Counted from the stretch's first letter, positions 26,755 to 35,313 are shown. The stretch is 43,641 nucleotides of DNA from Clostridiales bacterium (GCA_003523225.1 DPGK01000029.1:1-43641), one strand, 5' to 3'. A program made the numbers and translations. Notes: generated from the sequence alone by a model not told the origin.

Positions 26755-27723
26755 ATGAAACTCAGTGTACTTGAAAATCTGTATGCCTCAAAAACTCTCG
26801 AGGAATCGCTTTCGATAATCACGGGTCTTGGCGTACATACCGTTGAGATGGGCGCGGGTGGATATCCCGGAAAGGCTCACTGCAACCCTGCCGAGCTGCT
26901 TGCCGACAAGGCAAAGTTCAATGCCTTTGTTGACACATTCAAGAAATTTGATGTCGAGATATGCGCGCTTGCCGCGCACGGCAATCCGCTGCATCCCGAC
27001 GCCGCCACCGCCGCGGCGTATGACGAGGACTTCAGAAACGCCGTTCTGCTTGCCGAAAAGCTCGGCGTGGACACCATTGTCGGGTTCTCCGGCTGCCCCG
27101 GAGACAGCGAAGGCTCAAAATACCCGAACTGGGTCACCTGCCCGTGGCCGGACGATTTTCTTAAGATCCTTGAATGGCAGTGGAGCGAAAAGCTCATTCC
27201 CTATTGGAAAAAGACCGCGGCGTTTGCCGAGGCGCACGGCGTAACGCACATTGCGTTTGAAATGCATCCGGGATTCTGCGTTTACAACCCTGAAACGCTG
27301 ATGAAGCTGAGAGGGGAGGCAGGTCCCGTCATCGGAGCGAACCTTGACCCCTCGCACCTTATCTGGCAGGGCATCGACCCGGTAGCCGCCGCCCGTTATC
27401 TCAAGGGAGCTATCTATCATGTCCACGCCAAGGATACCAAGATCGACAAGTACAACACCGCGCAGAACGGCGTGCTTGATACCAAGCATTACAGCGACGA
27501 GCTGAACCGCGCGTGGGTGTTCCGTACCGTCGGATACGGCAACGGCGAATCCTACTGGAGAGATCTGGTCTCCAACCTGCGTCTGTGCGGCTATGACCGC
27601 GTGCTTTCAATCGAGCATGAGGACAGCGTAATGACGATAGATGAGGGGCTTGCCAAAGCCGTCAGCTTCCTCAAGCCTATTGTTATGACAGAGGATAAGC
27701 CCCGCACCATGAGCTGGGCTTGA
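26755..27723 (+). CDS. Sugar phosphate isomerase/epimerase (xylose-isomerase-like TIM barrel)
   Basis: 322 residues. The AP-endonuclease-2/IolE-type barrel is visible from MKLSVLENLYA through VHTVEMGAGGYPG, IAFEMHPGFCVYN (metal Glu), GANLDPSHLIWQGIDP (Asp and His), YHVHAKDTKID (His) and LSIEHEDSV (Glu), a complete set of divalent-metal ligands. Members isomerise keto-sugars, inosose or sugar phosphates. The gene follows the Gfo/Idh oxidoreductase and the unknown protein with AAAGGAAG as ribosome site, and ends in a strong terminator. The exact substrate is not predictable. Confidence 0.88.
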   Translation: MKLSVLENLYASKTLEESLSIITGLGVHTVEMGAGGYPGKAHCNPAELLADKAKFNAFVDTFKKFDVEICALAAHGNPLHPDAATAAAYDEDFRNAVLLAEKLGVDTIVGFSGCPGDSEGSKYPNWVTCPWPDDFLKILEWQWSEKLIPYWKKTAAFAEAHGVTHIAFEMHPGFCVYNPETLMKLRGEAGPVIGANLDPSHLIWQGIDPVAAARYLKGAIYHVHAKDTKIDKYNTAQNGVLDTKHYSDELNRAWVFRTVGYGNGESYWRDLVSNLRLCGYDRVLSIEHEDSVMTIDEGLAKAVSFLKPIVMTEDKPRTMSWA

Positions 27724-27746
27724 TCTGGTATAGATCAAAAAACAAC

Positions 27747-27800
27747 ATCCCCCTGCTGCCGCGCTTTTGCGCGACAGCAGGGGGATCTGTGTATTTTTCT
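27747..27800 (+). terminator. Terminator of the Gfo/Idh-isomerase operon
   Basis: ATCCCCCTGCTG (27747-27758) pairs perfectly with CAGCAGGGGGAT (27775-27786), with an inner CGCGC/GCGCG-like pairing, then a T-run (ATTTTTCT). It lies at the end of the convergent phage module. Confidence 0.9.
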
Positions 27801-27814
27801 ATAAGGCGCTGACG

Positions 27815-28228
27815 TCAGGGCGCGGGGTATACATTACGTATCGCGCTCTTGACAGACGGGATGGACGCTTTGATAGTAGACATGGCGTCGCAGAAGCGGT
27901 CAAAAAGCGTATCCGACAGCTCCGGGTTTTCGTCGGCGATAAGCATTGAGGCAAGGTAAAATGCGACGGCGGGCGCAAAGCGGGGCGATAGCGGAAAGTC
28001 AGCCTCCAGCGGTATTTCGGCAGTATCTGTTTCCCCGCGCGCGGCAAGCCCGTGCGAGCGACGGTATTCGTCGTCCACCTCTCCCGCCTCCGTGACCGCG
28101 GCGGCAAGCAGGTAAGGCGCGCGTTCGGCAAATTCGTCGTATTCCTCCGAACAACCGGCGCATACGCTCTCCGGGGCGGTCTCGTTCAGCAGTCTAAGCG
28201 CGGCTTTATAAATTTTCTGACAGGTCAT
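27815..28228 (-). CDS. Phage head-tail connector-like protein
   Basis: 137 residues, mainly helical: MTCQKIYKAALRLLNE, then a central PYLLAAAVTEAG and FAPAVAFYLASMLIAD, ending TIKASIPSVKSAIRNVYP. Size, helical make-up and position directly after the capsid gene match small neck/adaptor proteins (gp4/gp6-like) that join portal to tail. Sequence evidence alone is weak; the call rests mainly on context. It is the last gene of the module, 13 nt after the capsid stop, with GAGGCG as ribosome site. No frameshift is visible. The neighbouring chromosomal operon converges on it. Confidence 0.65.
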   Translation of the reverse strand: MTCQKIYKAALRLLNETAPESVCAGCSEEYDEFAERAPYLLAAAVTEAGEVDDEYRRSHGLAARGETDTAEIPLEADFPLSPRFAPAVAFYLASMLIADENPELSDTLFDRFCDAMSTIKASIPSVKSAIRNVYPAP

Positions 28229-28241
28229 AGGTCAAAGCGCC

Positions 28242-29072
28242 TCAGGCGGAAATGCTGATATTGAGCAGCACCATCTCTGAGGGGTATACGACCTTGGCGC
28301 CGTACAGATGCAGACCCTTGACAGCGTCCGCAAAGCGCTTTTCGGGACGGTAAGCGTCAACCTCGCTGAGCTGTTCGGCAAAGGCGACCGCGCGTCTTGA
28401 GCGCGCTATGCACTTGTAATAGGTCTTGCTTGATTCAACGGCTGATGCGATACTGTTTGAGACATATACGCGGCAGCCTGCGACGCTTCCGATGCAGCCG
28501 CTTTCGAGTATTTCATCCCCGACATAGGCGAGCTTGCCCTTGAATATGAGAGAAGCCACGGCGGGGGATACCTCGACCACGATGTCGCCGGGGTCGGTCA
28601 CATTGTTTTCGAGCAGCTTTGTGCGGGCGTCGATGATAGTGTCAAGAATGTTTGAGGCAGTGGCGGCGTCGTTGGAAACGGTAGCCCCGGCGTCTAAATA
28701 AAGAGAATACACGTAGCTGTCTGCGGCGGTTGCCAGTGCGGCGGCGGCGGTTTTCATCGCTTCGTTCATAAGCTTGGGATTGGACTGTGCGCGGTCCACG
28801 TCGTCTATCTGGAAGTTGAATGCCTTCGCCTGATCTATAAGCAGGGTTATTGCAGTGTCCGAAAGCGTCTCGGCGCCGGAGGCGAAGTCGGTGTTCTTGG
28901 TGTAGTTGAAGAGGGTGACAGGACCAACGCCGCATATCTTTACGCGGTCTCCGCGGTTTTTGATGTCGCCCTCGTACTCGCGACTGCAGTTTGCAACTCC
29001 TATGTACTTTTTGTCGAGCGCGGTGAGGAGACTTTCGCTCCATACGGTGGAAATAAAATTCGAGATTGCCAT
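28242..29072 (-). CDS. Phage major capsid protein
   Basis: 276 residues. The start MAISNFISTVWSESLLTALDKKYIGVANCSREYEGDIKNRGDRVKI and the later IDDVDRAQ, EVSPAVASLIFKGKLAYVGDEILESGCIGSVAGCRVYVSN are characteristic of the P22-coat-like/HK97-fold capsids of Firmicute phages. AAAGGAAAAAG lies directly before the ATG. A scaffolding-like gene lies just upstream and no prohead protease is present, which fits a scaffold-assembled procapsid. The ORF is complete and in frame throughout. Confidence 0.85.
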   Translation of the reverse strand: MAISNFISTVWSESLLTALDKKYIGVANCSREYEGDIKNRGDRVKICGVGPVTLFNYTKNTDFASGAETLSDTAITLLIDQAKAFNFQIDDVDRAQSNPKLMNEAMKTAAAALATAADSYVYSLYLDAGATVSNDAATASNILDTIIDARTKLLENNVTDPGDIVVEVSPAVASLIFKGKLAYVGDEILESGCIGSVAGCRVYVSNSIASAVESSKTYYKCIARSRRAVAFAEQLSEVDAYRPEKRFADAVKGLHLYGAKVVYPSEMVLLNISISA

Positions 29073-29146
29073 TTTCTTTTTCCTTTCGTTTGTAAGAAAT
29101 TATTTTATTATTGATACGTTGGCAGAAGAACATTCTCTGCCTCCGC

Positions 29147-29485
29147 TCAGTTCCAGTGGCGCATTGACTCGCGTATGCGGTCGAGGTTTGCCCTTACCTC
29201 CCCGCGGCTCATGGCGCGGACCTCGGAAGGTGAATAAAGCGAATCCGCGGCTCCGCGAAGACGGCCGGCAGACAGCTCGGCGGCACTTGCCCGGTCCTCC
29301 GCAGCGCGCTGACGGGCGCTGTTTGTCTCTGCAAGCTCGCGCCTCATGCTTTCAAGCTCCTGACGCAGCTCTCCAAGCTCGCGCAGCAGCGCGCCGCTTT
29401 CCTCTGCGTCCGTGACATTCGCCTGAGAGGACATTTCGTCAGTAGCTTCACTCATGACAGTGTTCTGAATTTCGTTTTCGGACAT
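29147..29485 (-). CDS. Phage scaffolding-like protein
   Basis: 112 residues. An acidic, disordered N-terminus (NEIQNTVMSEATDEMSSQ) is followed by a long coiled coil from about 34 to 75 (LLRELGELRQELESMRRELAETN) and a basic helical tail (VRANLDRIRESMRHWN). Scaffolding proteins of P22-type phages have the same plan, with the C-terminal basic helices binding coat. Position between portal and capsid supports the call, although 112 residues is short for the class. AAAGGAACC precedes the ATG. Confidence 0.7.
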   Translation of the reverse strand: MSENEIQNTVMSEATDEMSSQANVTDAEESGALLRELGELRQELESMRRELAETNSARQRAAEDRASAAELSAGRLRGAADSLYSPSEVRAMSRGEVRANLDRIRESMRHWN

Positions 29486-29500
29486 TTTAGGTTCCTTTCT

Positions 29501-31096
29501 TTATTCGTTGTTTGCATCGGCAGCCGCTTCCTTTGCGTCAGCCCCTGTGGATACCGCACATATATTTTTTCTTTTTCTTGCTTCAAGCAGTGAGCTTCTT
29601 CCCGGAAGTATTCCGTCGGGAAGCCTTTCAAGATACTCGCAGAAGGTAATGTGTCCGCCGTCAAGCAGACGGTCGAGTATTTCCTTTGTACCGGAAACGG
29701 AATAACGGGTGGATTCCGCCACATCGACCCGGGCGCGCACAAGCGCGCGCCGCAAAGCCGCGCAGTTTATCTCCTCCGCGCCGTACGCGGTGCGCAGAAG
29801 ATGCCTGTCCGGGTAATAGGCGCAACTCATATCCGCCCAGATGTCAGCCATATCCTCAATACAGCGGTGAAGTGAGGATTTTACCTGCTCAAGCGCCACC
29901 GTTGCTCCCTCGCGCAGAGCCAGAATTGCGCTGGCGTTGTTCGGTGCGGTGTTGCCGAGCGCGGTTTCGGTAGCACCTGCAAGCTCCTTTGTCACCGATA
30001 TTGAGTTGCTTATCAGGTCGAGATAGCCGTTTTCAAGCTGTCCCGTGCCGACAACGGCAACCGCGTCGGAAATGTTTCCTCCTCCCGCCGCACCTATTGC
30101 CTCCCCGACCTCGTTCGTCCATTCGGGAATACGTGTGCGGTCATATATCACTTTTGAGAAAGCAGTGTCGGTCATGTGCTTCATGACCATCGCATATGCG
30201 CGATTGATGTATTTCTGATTCGGTATCAGACCCGTTATCGGGGAAGTGCCGTGAAAGCAGTTTTTGGTGGGATACCAGTTGAAGTATGCCACCGGGTAAA
30301 GCCGGCAGGGCGTCTTTACGCGGCGTATGACACATTCGCGGGTGGATTTTTCAAACCGGACATATCCGTCCTCACGCCAGAATTTAATCAAATAGGTGGT
30401 CTTTTCATCACCGCTTCCCTCAAGCTCGTTAAGCGCACCGTCTCCCGATTGAGCGGCGGCGCCGTCCTTGCCGTCGGGCAGGATCCTTGCGATCTCGCGC
30501 TCGCTGACTCCGCAGCGCCTTGCTTCATCGCGCAGCGAACGCACCGGGGCGCGTCCGGAAAGGATTATGTATTCCTGACTTTGTATGTCGGCACGGTTAG
30601 GGTCGGAGACGAACAGATTCACATTGTCAATAGCCTCCGTTACAATATCTCCGCCGTTTCCCATCCCGCTGTCGGCGTCAGAGTCCCACCAGCAGTAAAG
30701 CGCGCCGTCGCCGGAGATGGCGGCATCGGAAAGCAGGCGATAAATAAGCGTCTGAAGACGCTCATGCTCCCAGCGGTAGGCGGCGCTTCTGCTTAGTACC
30801 TCTATTCCTTCCGAAATATATTCAGCCTCTTTTTCATCCGAAGCGGCGGGGAGGTTTTCGTCGGAGTATGTGATCTTAAGGTCGGCTGAGGCAACATTGC
30901 AGATGAGGTAATCGGCGATACGGCGTACAATGTTGAAAACGGGACGGGGAAGGTCGGCGTTTCCGACTCCCTGCCACTGGTCTCCGCGGTAGAAGCGTTC
31001 ATTTACCCGCACCGTTTCGTACAGCCCTATGCGCTGCTTGAAATTCCGCCCCGCCTCATACTGCCGCCATGCCGCAGTTTCTGCGGATGTTTTCAT
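29501..31096 (-). CDS. Phage portal protein (P22-like)
   Basis: 531 residues from ATG 31096 (MKTSAETAAWRQYEAGRNFKQR). The N-terminal region YETVRVNERFYRGDQWQG with RPVFNIVRRIADYLICNV, the middle VNLFVSDPNRADIQSQEYII, and GLIPNQKYINRAYAMVMKHM are typical of P22-type portals, the dodecameric ring through which DNA enters the head. The C-terminal quarter is helical (crown or barrel). The open frame begins with a TTG at 31117, but AAAGGA sits inside that extension. It lies 27 nt after the beta-propeller gene stop and ends 15 nt before the scaffold gene. Confidence 0.88.
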   Translation of the reverse strand: MKTSAETAAWRQYEAGRNFKQRIGLYETVRVNERFYRGDQWQGVGNADLPRPVFNIVRRIADYLICNVASADLKITYSDENLPAASDEKEAEYISEGIEVLSRSAAYRWEHERLQTLIYRLLSDAAISGDGALYCWWDSDADSGMGNGGDIVTEAIDNVNLFVSDPNRADIQSQEYIILSGRAPVRSLRDEARRCGVSEREIARILPDGKDGAAAQSGDGALNELEGSGDEKTTYLIKFWREDGYVRFEKSTRECVIRRVKTPCRLYPVAYFNWYPTKNCFHGTSPITGLIPNQKYINRAYAMVMKHMTDTAFSKVIYDRTRIPEWTNEVGEAIGAAGGGNISDAVAVVGTGQLENGYLDLISNSISVTKELAGATETALGNTAPNNASAILALREGATVALEQVKSSLHRCIEDMADIWADMSCAYYPDRHLLRTAYGAEEINCAALRRALVRARVDVAESTRYSVSGTKEILDRLLDGGHITFCEYLERLPDGILPGRSSLLEARKRKNICAVSTGADAKEAAADANNE

Positions 31097-31123
31097 TTGC
31101 TTTTGTGTTCCTTTCAATATATG

Positions 31124-32935
31124 TTATTTTCTTGCCGTAAGCGAAACTCCGCATATGCGCGGGCGTTCAGGACCCGACACCGAAATGCGGTATTTCATGC
31201 TGTAAAAAGCGCCGGTGTTCACGCGCGCCGCCGCTTCGTTCGGTTTGCCGCGCAGCTGCGGAGCGTCTGAACGGTGCGCGTCCGGAAAGCAGACGGATGC
31301 AGTCCTTCCGGTGTCTGCAATAAGGGTCAGGACTGCGCTTCCGCCGCGCACATCAAGGCTTGCGTGATGTATGCGCTTCTGCCTGCCCGGAGAGCCGAGG
31401 TCGAAGAAGGGGGATTCGATAAAGCCCTCTATTGGCTCAGCCCTGCTGCCCGAAGCGCCATCCGGTTCTGTGTCATACAGAAGCGCGGGGTCAAATCCGT
31501 ACACATCACTTCCGCGCATAAAGCATATACTTTCACCGGCAGTGAAGATGCGGTCGGCGTATATGTCCGTAAAGCAGTAAAAGCAGCCTGTCTTTGCGTT
31601 CCACAGAAGCGCGCGCCCTCTTTGGTCGTCGGGGGCGCAGAACCACACCTCATCCTTTGCGCTGTCGCTTGTCACGGAGGATATACCGCTTATGGGGTAG
31701 TGTACGGGCATACCGTCTGAAATAAGCCCGGCGCTTTTGTCGGACGTGCGTCCGGAGGACTTTCTGTAATATATTCCGTCTCCGCAGACTGCCACAGTCC
31801 CGCCGCTGCACGTTGCGGCGCAGTCGCATTTTGTCACGCCCGACGTTCCGTCAATAAGCTCCGCCGACGGCGAACGTGAGCTGCCGCATTCAAGCCGGTA
31901 TGTCTCTTTTTCATTGAATATAAGCATCTCACCCCGGCATTCCGATATCGCGGTTACGGTATACCCGCCGTCTCCGACCGTGATCTTTCCGTCGGTCGGG
32001 AAATAAAGCTCTCCGGCGGCTTCCGCATGGCGGCGCGAGGCGGCAAGTCTTTCGTCGTCCACAGGCTTTGAAACAAATACCTTTGCCGGGTCAAGCCCAT
32101 CAAAACAGCATATCCGGGTGCTGCCGCAATCTCCGAACGCGGCGGCTGCGGTGCAGGAGGTCAGCGCTGTTCTGTCAAGGGTATCCGCCGCAACGGTGGC
32201 GCATATCGTTACCGAATCCTCGGTGTTGAGTCCCGTTGTCGTGATAAAACGTCCGCTTGCGTCAAGTGACCATTTCGGGTTGTCGTCGGCGCTCAGGAGC
32301 TTACCGTTAAGCTCAAACGACTCCACCGACGCAAGCGTCAGTCCGGTTACAAGCCGGTAACTCAGTTCCGGAACGCGGTAGTTTATGCGTATCTTCCGCG
32401 TCAGCAGATTCATCGGTTCGTTCACACTGCCTCGGCTGAGCGGATTCCACCGATTGCCGTACAGCGGCACGTACCCTTCTTCCACGGTAAGCCCGCCCGC
32501 GCCGTCATACCTTTTCAGCTCTCCGCCGTCAAGTATGTATATCTTCCCGCCACAGCGGAATATCGAGGCGTTTCCGGAGGATGAACCGGTTTCGGCAAGC
32601 AGGGTGCAGCTTTTGTTTGCCGGGTCGACAAGATAAAATCCGTTCCCGGCGATCATATACACACATCCCGCCGCCTCACCCGTTGCCTCAAGCAGTGCGC
32701 GCGGCGCAGCGGGAAGGGTAAAGCGGTAGGAATACCCCTCGCGCAGTACCGCCGAGCCGTCGGCAAGTGTGCGCATATTTTCAATAATGAAGCTCCCCTC
32801 CGCGCAGGGAGAAAAGCCCCTGTCGCGTCTTTTGCCGATGACGGCGCGCGACGACAGTGCATTCTGAAGCATAGCGATCTTTCTGCCTTTCTTTGCATTT
32901 GTGATTTCGGACGGCGCTTTTTGGCTCAGTCCCAT
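31124..32935 (-). CDS. Beta-propeller-like phage neck/DNA-stabilisation protein
   Basis: 603 residues, beta-rich, with repeating Gly/Asp-turn blades (GCVYMIAGNGFYLVDPANKS, GGKIYILDGGELKRYDGAG, GRALLWNAKTGCFYCFTD). A basic N-terminus (KKGRKIAMLQNALSSRAVIGKRRDR) precedes them. Propeller hub proteins such as P22 gp10 close the head after DNA packaging, and this gene lies among head genes, so that role is the best guess. A tail-fibre or receptor role is an alternative. It starts within the terminase stop region (10-nt overlap). A later start at 32872 (MLQNALSS) is also possible. No direct family signature is recognised. Confidence 0.6.
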   Translation of the reverse strand: MGLSQKAPSEITNAKKGRKIAMLQNALSSRAVIGKRRDRGFSPCAEGSFIIENMRTLADGSAVLREGYSYRFTLPAAPRALLEATGEAAGCVYMIAGNGFYLVDPANKSCTLLAETGSSSGNASIFRCGGKIYILDGGELKRYDGAGGLTVEEGYVPLYGNRWNPLSRGSVNEPMNLLTRKIRINYRVPELSYRLVTGLTLASVESFELNGKLLSADDNPKWSLDASGRFITTTGLNTEDSVTICATVAADTLDRTALTSCTAAAAFGDCGSTRICCFDGLDPAKVFVSKPVDDERLAASRRHAEAAGELYFPTDGKITVGDGGYTVTAISECRGEMLIFNEKETYRLECGSSRSPSAELIDGTSGVTKCDCAATCSGGTVAVCGDGIYYRKSSGRTSDKSAGLISDGMPVHYPISGISSVTSDSAKDEVWFCAPDDQRGRALLWNAKTGCFYCFTDIYADRIFTAGESICFMRGSDVYGFDPALLYDTEPDGASGSRAEPIEGFIESPFFDLGSPGRQKRIHHASLDVRGGSAVLTLIADTGRTASVCFPDAHRSDAPQLRGKPNEAAARVNTGAFYSMKYRISVSGPERPRICGVSLTARK

Positions 32936-34275
32936 ACCCGCCCGTCTGTTTTTGCCCTGCGGTTAAAGCGGAAGTTGGCAAATTCCGGCTCGTCGCGCAC
33001 CTCAGGCGGCTGGCGGCTCATCACCGCATAGCGCAGTGCCTCCGGTGCGTGAGTGACCGAATGCGGCTCTCCCGCAGCGTCCTCGGCGCGGTTTTTGTCA
33101 AACAGCAGTGCCGGTAGACAGCGGATAAGCTCCGGGCAGTCGGAGCTGATAATAAGTCTGCCCCCGGACAGATACTCGCGCAGAACACGCCAGCCCGGGA
33201 CGCGCCTGTCGTCCGCCGGGCGCATCGGCGGCATTCCCGGAATTGCCTGCATTATCTCAAAGCCGCTCATTCCGCTGTCCTGACGGCGGTTCCAGAGATC
33301 TGGCGACGCCACCGCATATTCGGCTTTGCCGCCCTCGCCTTCCGCATCTTTGGCAGCAAGCTGCGCCGCGCACCGCGCCGCCTCGGAAAGCGTCAGCCCC
33401 GGACGGCATATCTCCCTTTCAACTATCAGCATTCCGTCGTCGCTTACGCCGATCATCAGCGCGGCAAGCATGTCAAAGCCATAGTCGAGCGCCATAAAGC
33501 GCCGCAGGACGCGGGGAAGCGCCCGTGGACCTGCAACGTGCCTTGCGGGGTCAAATTCCGGGAAGAACTGCCCTTCAAACACGTCCCATCTTCCGTACAG
33601 CCACGCGTCGCGCATTCGCGGCGGAAGCCCTTCGAGCTGCCTTACATAGTCTGGAGCCGATTGCAGCAGCACTCCGTTGTCGTAGACGGTGGCGGGAATG
33701 AAGTCGTAATCTCCGGGATATTCCCCCTCGCGGTAGTCGCGGTCGATAAACAGCCGCCTGACCCAGGCGTGTCCCACGCCTCCGGGATTGCAGGTCAGAT
33801 AAATGCGTCTGGGGAAATCCCCCGTACCGCGCAGACAGGCTTTGAAAACAGAAAACTGATATTCGCTCAGCTGCGTTGCCTCGTCTATGGCGATAATGTC
33901 GTATTCCTGACCCTGATAGCGAAGGACGTCGCGGTCGGCGGCGCAGTAGCCAAGGTAAATTGCCGATCCGCCGGGGAAGTGCATACACTTGTCCGACTCG
34001 GTGTAGCGTATAAGCGCGCCGTATTCCGCAAGCATCGGCAGCAGATGATTTGACCTCAGCTCACCAAGCGTCCTGCGTATCAGCAGACACCTGATGCCGG
34101 GGTAGCGCAGACACAGTCCGCAGAGCTTGCGGCGTAACGCCCATGATTTTCCGCCGCCGCGCGCCCCGCCGTAGGCAATGAATTTTGCACGTGAGGCAAA
34201 GAACTCCTTCTGCCGCGCATTTGGCACGCCGGAAATGCGCAGAATGCCGTCAGCCTCCGTCGACGAGCACATCAT
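32926..34275 (-). CDS. terL: Phage terminase large subunit
   Basis: 449 residues from ATG 34275 (MMCSSTEADGILRISGVPNARQKEF). ATPase domain: Walker A GGARGGGKS near residues 36-44 and Walker B YDIIAIDEATQ near 125-135. Nuclease domain: LDYGFDMLA with the first metal Asp, SPDLWNRR, and HAPEALRYAVM near the end. It pumps phage DNA into proheads and cuts it. All motifs are intact. The chosen start has AAGGTGG 8 nt upstream and overlaps the small-subunit gene; the open frame begins at 34350, but that stretch lies in the other gene and is Arg-rich, unlike a terminase. Confidence 0.93.
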   Translation of the reverse strand: MMCSSTEADGILRISGVPNARQKEFFASRAKFIAYGGARGGGKSWALRRKLCGLCLRYPGIRCLLIRRTLGELRSNHLLPMLAEYGALIRYTESDKCMHFPGGSAIYLGYCAADRDVLRYQGQEYDIIAIDEATQLSEYQFSVFKACLRGTGDFPRRIYLTCNPGGVGHAWVRRLFIDRDYREGEYPGDYDFIPATVYDNGVLLQSAPDYVRQLEGLPPRMRDAWLYGRWDVFEGQFFPEFDPARHVAGPRALPRVLRRFMALDYGFDMLAALMIGVSDDGMLIVEREICRPGLTLSEAARCAAQLAAKDAEGEGGKAEYAVASPDLWNRRQDSGMSGFEIMQAIPGMPPMRPADDRRVPGWRVLREYLSGGRLIISSDCPELIRCLPALLFDKNRAEDAAGEPHSVTHAPEALRYAVMSRQPPEVRDEPEFANFRFNRRAKTDGRVWD

Positions 34276-34636
34276 GCTCAAACACCACCTTAAGCGGAGC
34301 GCCGTCCCTGCCCCCGCCGTCCTCCGCGCCGTGCCTTTCGCCGTAATCAAGCCTTCCGCGCAGATAGAGCGTGAGCACCGAGGGAGATACGCCGGAGTTC
34401 AGCGCTTCGTCCTCAAAAACCGCACACAGCGCGCTGTGAATGTCGGGATAGGTCTTTTTCAGCCCGTCAAATTCGCAAAGCCCCACGCCGAGACTGCGGC
34501 AGAAGCCTGCAATGTTGGGTAGCGCGCTGCCCTCGCGGTTAAGGACGATGTATTCCGCGGCAAGCCGCAGTGCCGTGCCGTCCCGGCAGGCGCGTATAAG
34601 AGCGCCTGCATTTCCGGACGCCGGGGCGTCCGACAT
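34250..34636 (-). CDS. terS: Phage terminase small subunit-like protein
   Basis: 128 residues from ATG 34636 (MSDAPASGNAGALIRACRDG), preceded by AAGGAAG. A helical DNA-binding-like region (LPNIAGFCRSLGVGLCEFDGLKKTYPDIHSALCAVFEDEALNSG) is followed by LYLRGRLDYGERHGAE and a C-terminus LKVVFEHDV. That pattern (SLGV HTH, Leu-rich helix, FEHDV-like end) recurs in terminase small subunits upstream of TerL. It overlaps terL by 26 nt. A longer frame exists from GTG 34771, but its first 45 residues look non-coding. Family assignment rests on position plus this pattern. Confidence 0.72.
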   Translation of the reverse strand: MSDAPASGNAGALIRACRDGTALRLAAEYIVLNREGSALPNIAGFCRSLGVGLCEFDGLKKTYPDIHSALCAVFEDEALNSGVSPSVLTLYLRGRLDYGERHGAEDGGGRDGAPLKVVFEHDVLVDGG

Positions 34637-34898
34637 GGCTTCCTTGGCAGTTACGCTGCCCACCCCGGTGGGATCCGTCTTTTTTATTCCGTTGTTACCA
34701 GCCCCTTTCGCGCCGTGTCCCTCCCGGCGCAGACATATTCTACCCTGCGCCGGGTTTCGCATGAGTCTCACGGCGTATCACCCGGTATCCGTAAAGCGGG
34801 AGCGCTCAAAAAGCACCGCGTACCTTTTACGTGACCGGTTGATAATTTATTCCGTTTTATCTTCCATTAATTAGCTGATAATATTTTGCATTCGGTAC
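34637..34898. other. Gene-free stretch upstream of the phage module
   Basis: Between the preferred terS start and the HPr-like promoter I see no ORF with coding character. CCGGCGCAG (34724-34732) pairs perfectly with CTGCGCCGG (34745-34753). No clear sigma-A promoter reads into the phage genes. Together with the HPr promoter and leader the gap is about 320 nt. Confidence 0.55.
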
Positions 34899-34927
34899 TT
34901 GACAGTTGTAAAAAGCTGTGGTAAAAT
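34899..34927 (+). promoter_or_regulatory. Promoter of the HPr-like gene
   Basis: TTGACA (34899-34904), a 17-nt spacer and TAAAAT (34922-34927), with TGG before the -10. Confidence 0.85.
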
Positions 34928-34959
34928 AAACCCAAAGAAAAAATATAAGGAGAGAAAAC

Positions 34960-35196
34960 ATGGTAAACGAAAAAATCCGTCTTTACACGATATCGGATAT
35001 CCGCGAATTTGTAAACATTGCAACCAAGTACGACTTTGACATTGATCTCAAGTCCGGCAGATACATAGTAGATGCCAAATCGATCATGGGAATATTCAGC
35101 CTTGACCTGATGAACCCGATAGAGCTGAGCGCAAACATCCCCGACGAGGCAGAGCGCGCCGCATTTGAGGCAGATATCAAGCGTTTTTGCATCTGA
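34960..35196 (+). CDS. HPr-like protein lacking the phosphoryl-carrier histidine
   Basis: 78 residues. The second half has the HPr signature VDAKSIMGIFSLDLMNPIEL, equivalent to the KSIMGVMSL region around regulatory Ser46, here Ser41. The N-terminal active-site loop (GLHARPA in true HPr) is replaced by YTISDIREFVNIA, with no His, so it cannot be the usual PTS phosphocarrier. It may be a regulatory paralogue, as Crh is in Bacillus, using only the Ser site, or a structural relative. AAGGAG lies before the ATG; strong promoter and own terminator, so it is a monocistronic unit. Confidence 0.82.
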   Translation: MVNEKIRLYTISDIREFVNIATKYDFDIDLKSGRYIVDAKSIMGIFSLDLMNPIELSANIPDEAERAAFEADIKRFCI

Positions 35197-35198
35197 TG

Positions 35199-35262
35199 AA
35201 CGCACTTTGGCATCCGGTCGGTGCCCGTCTGTCGTAAAACAGACATAATTTGCGTTTTTTTT
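35199..35262 (+). terminator. Terminator of the HPr-like gene
   Basis: Outer arms AACGCA (35199-35204) and TGCGTT (35251-35256) enclose an inner GTCTGT/ACAGAC hairpin (35227-35244). The element ends in a run of T. Confidence 0.75.
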
Positions 35263-35284
35263 CGGAAATAATCGCCTAAAACTG

Positions 35285-35313
35285 TTGACAAATCAGTTAT
35301 GCGGTGATAAAAT
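35285..35313 (+). promoter_or_regulatory. Promoter of the dockerin/scaffoldin operon
   Basis: TTGACA (35285-35290), a 17-nt spacer and TAAAAT (35308-35313), with TGA before the -10. The expected start near 35320 gives an unusually long leader of about 380 nt. Confidence 0.87.

Noticed and set aside
34250..34771. Longer terminase small subunit starting at GTG 34771
   Set aside because: The extra 45 residues look non-coding and the start lacks a ribosome site, while ATG 34636 has AAGGAAG at good spacing.
27787..34898. Attachment-site direct repeats around the phage module
   Set aside because: By eye I found no shared sequence longer than a few bases between the two flanks, and no tRNA gene at either edge.
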